From contig CANSDD010000001.1 of assembly GCA_947645535.1 (NCBI GenBank), forward strand, positions 1 to 51,561: a stretch of DNA of 51,561 bases. Reading direction: 5' to 3'. The translations under genes and the position numbers were made by a program. Under the pieces are notes generated by a model. The model worked only from the letters and a program-made list of their open reading frames with translations, was not told the DNA's origin and searched no databases. Every line of letters begins with the position of its first letter. Positions within the stretch are counted from its first letter, which is position 1. Positions 51,207 to 51,561 of the stretch are shown here, in pieces. This DNA comes from an uncultured Mycoplasmatota bacterium. Lineage in GTDB: Bacteria; Bacillota_I; Bacilli_A; RF39; UBA660.

Positions 51207-51561
51207 ATGAGTAATTTAAATTTTTAATTATGAGATAATGAATTATCCATCTAAATCATTTTAAATTAAAATAAATAAGGTATAGAAACGTATTATATTA
51301 TTAAAATATGAAAATGCTTAATCAGAATTAGATAAAATAATAGTTTTAAATGATATATTTATAATGATTCATTTATATAAAATAATAAGATGATAATTAT
51401 ATATTTTATATATTGTTCAGAAGATAATATATCATGTAATTATTACAAATTTTGTTTGATTTTGTTATAAATAGTACATATTATTTTCTTTTATAAAACT
51501 TTCTATAATGTATATTATGTTAACTTCTTTTGATAGAAAGAAAGATTTCCTTACATTTAAT

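Noticed and set aside
1..51561. CRISPR array, rRNA operon, or complete insertion sequence
   Set aside because: No regularly spaced repeats, rRNA-like sequence or transposase ORF was seen on either strand; the only mobile DNA is the MITE.

Overview
The window is about 28-30% GC by eye and reads as a low-GC Firmicute (Bacillota), close to the Bacilli / Erysipelotrichia / Mollicutes-related gut lineages. Reasons: strong AGGAGG-type ribosome binding sites, TTGACA/TATAAT promoters with extended -10 (TG) elements, hairpin-plus-T-tract terminators, and Firmicute-only genes (spoIVB, spoIIM, ylbJ, a yqfQ-like gene, sepM/ylbL, a class B sortase, DUF3048/YerB). UGA, UAG and UAA all end intact genes and Trp is UGG, so the code is standard. 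The spore genes point to a spore-forming ancestor at least.

Layout. 1-3300 is a decayed accessory stretch: a frameshifted gene entering from the left edge, an amber-interrupted metallopeptidase, a degenerate J-domain protein, a minimal HTH-WYL regulator and a ruined ORF. 3300-7320 holds a Ham1-type NTP pyrophosphatase, a class B-like sortase (minus strand), and, divergently, its probable substrate, a secreted repeat protein ending in an NPNTV sorting signal. 7422-7922 is a DIP1984-type pseudogene with four in-frame stops and no frameshift. 8250-10146 is a NatAB-type ABC exporter, followed by a 133-bp MITE with 18-bp inverted repeats and a perfect 9-bp target duplication. 10380-14064 has YerB/DUF3048, an HD hydrolase, tRNA-Arg(CCU), a TPR protein and an amber-interrupted membrane protein.

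14134-18756 is a tight five-gene operon: PlsC acyltransferase, acyl-CoA/ACP synthetase, second PlsC, a protein with probable PH-like repeats, and a 92-residue protein. It looks like a split version of the Aas lipid-recycling enzyme plus unknown partners. 18888-20627 is a PHP phosphoesterase fused to an aminoglycoside/choline-kinase-like phosphotransferase. 20863-28302 is a Nudix gene and then a nearly complete NAD salvage cluster (pncA, pncB, Nudix, nadE, nadK, nadD, pncC) with two unknown members.

28366-38824: a yqfQ-like gene, a type IV pilus set (pilC, pilD; pilB on the other strand; two prepilins), a DUF1016 nuclease remnant, ylbJ, a SepM/YlbL protease and a broken copy of that protease's C-terminus. 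38881-51135: mutS (no mutL beside it), a membrane protein, a 446-residue protein whose reading frame seems to continue across an A10 tract into the next ORF, nusB-xseA-xseB, spoIVB, mscL, a 38-residue membrane peptide on the minus strand, spoIIM, mnmA and an XRE-type regulator. The last ~400 bases carry no convincing gene.

The main systems are lipid acyl-chain recycling, NAD salvage, a Gram-positive type IV pilus and sortase display, in a genome with visible ongoing gene decay (about nine broken genes here).
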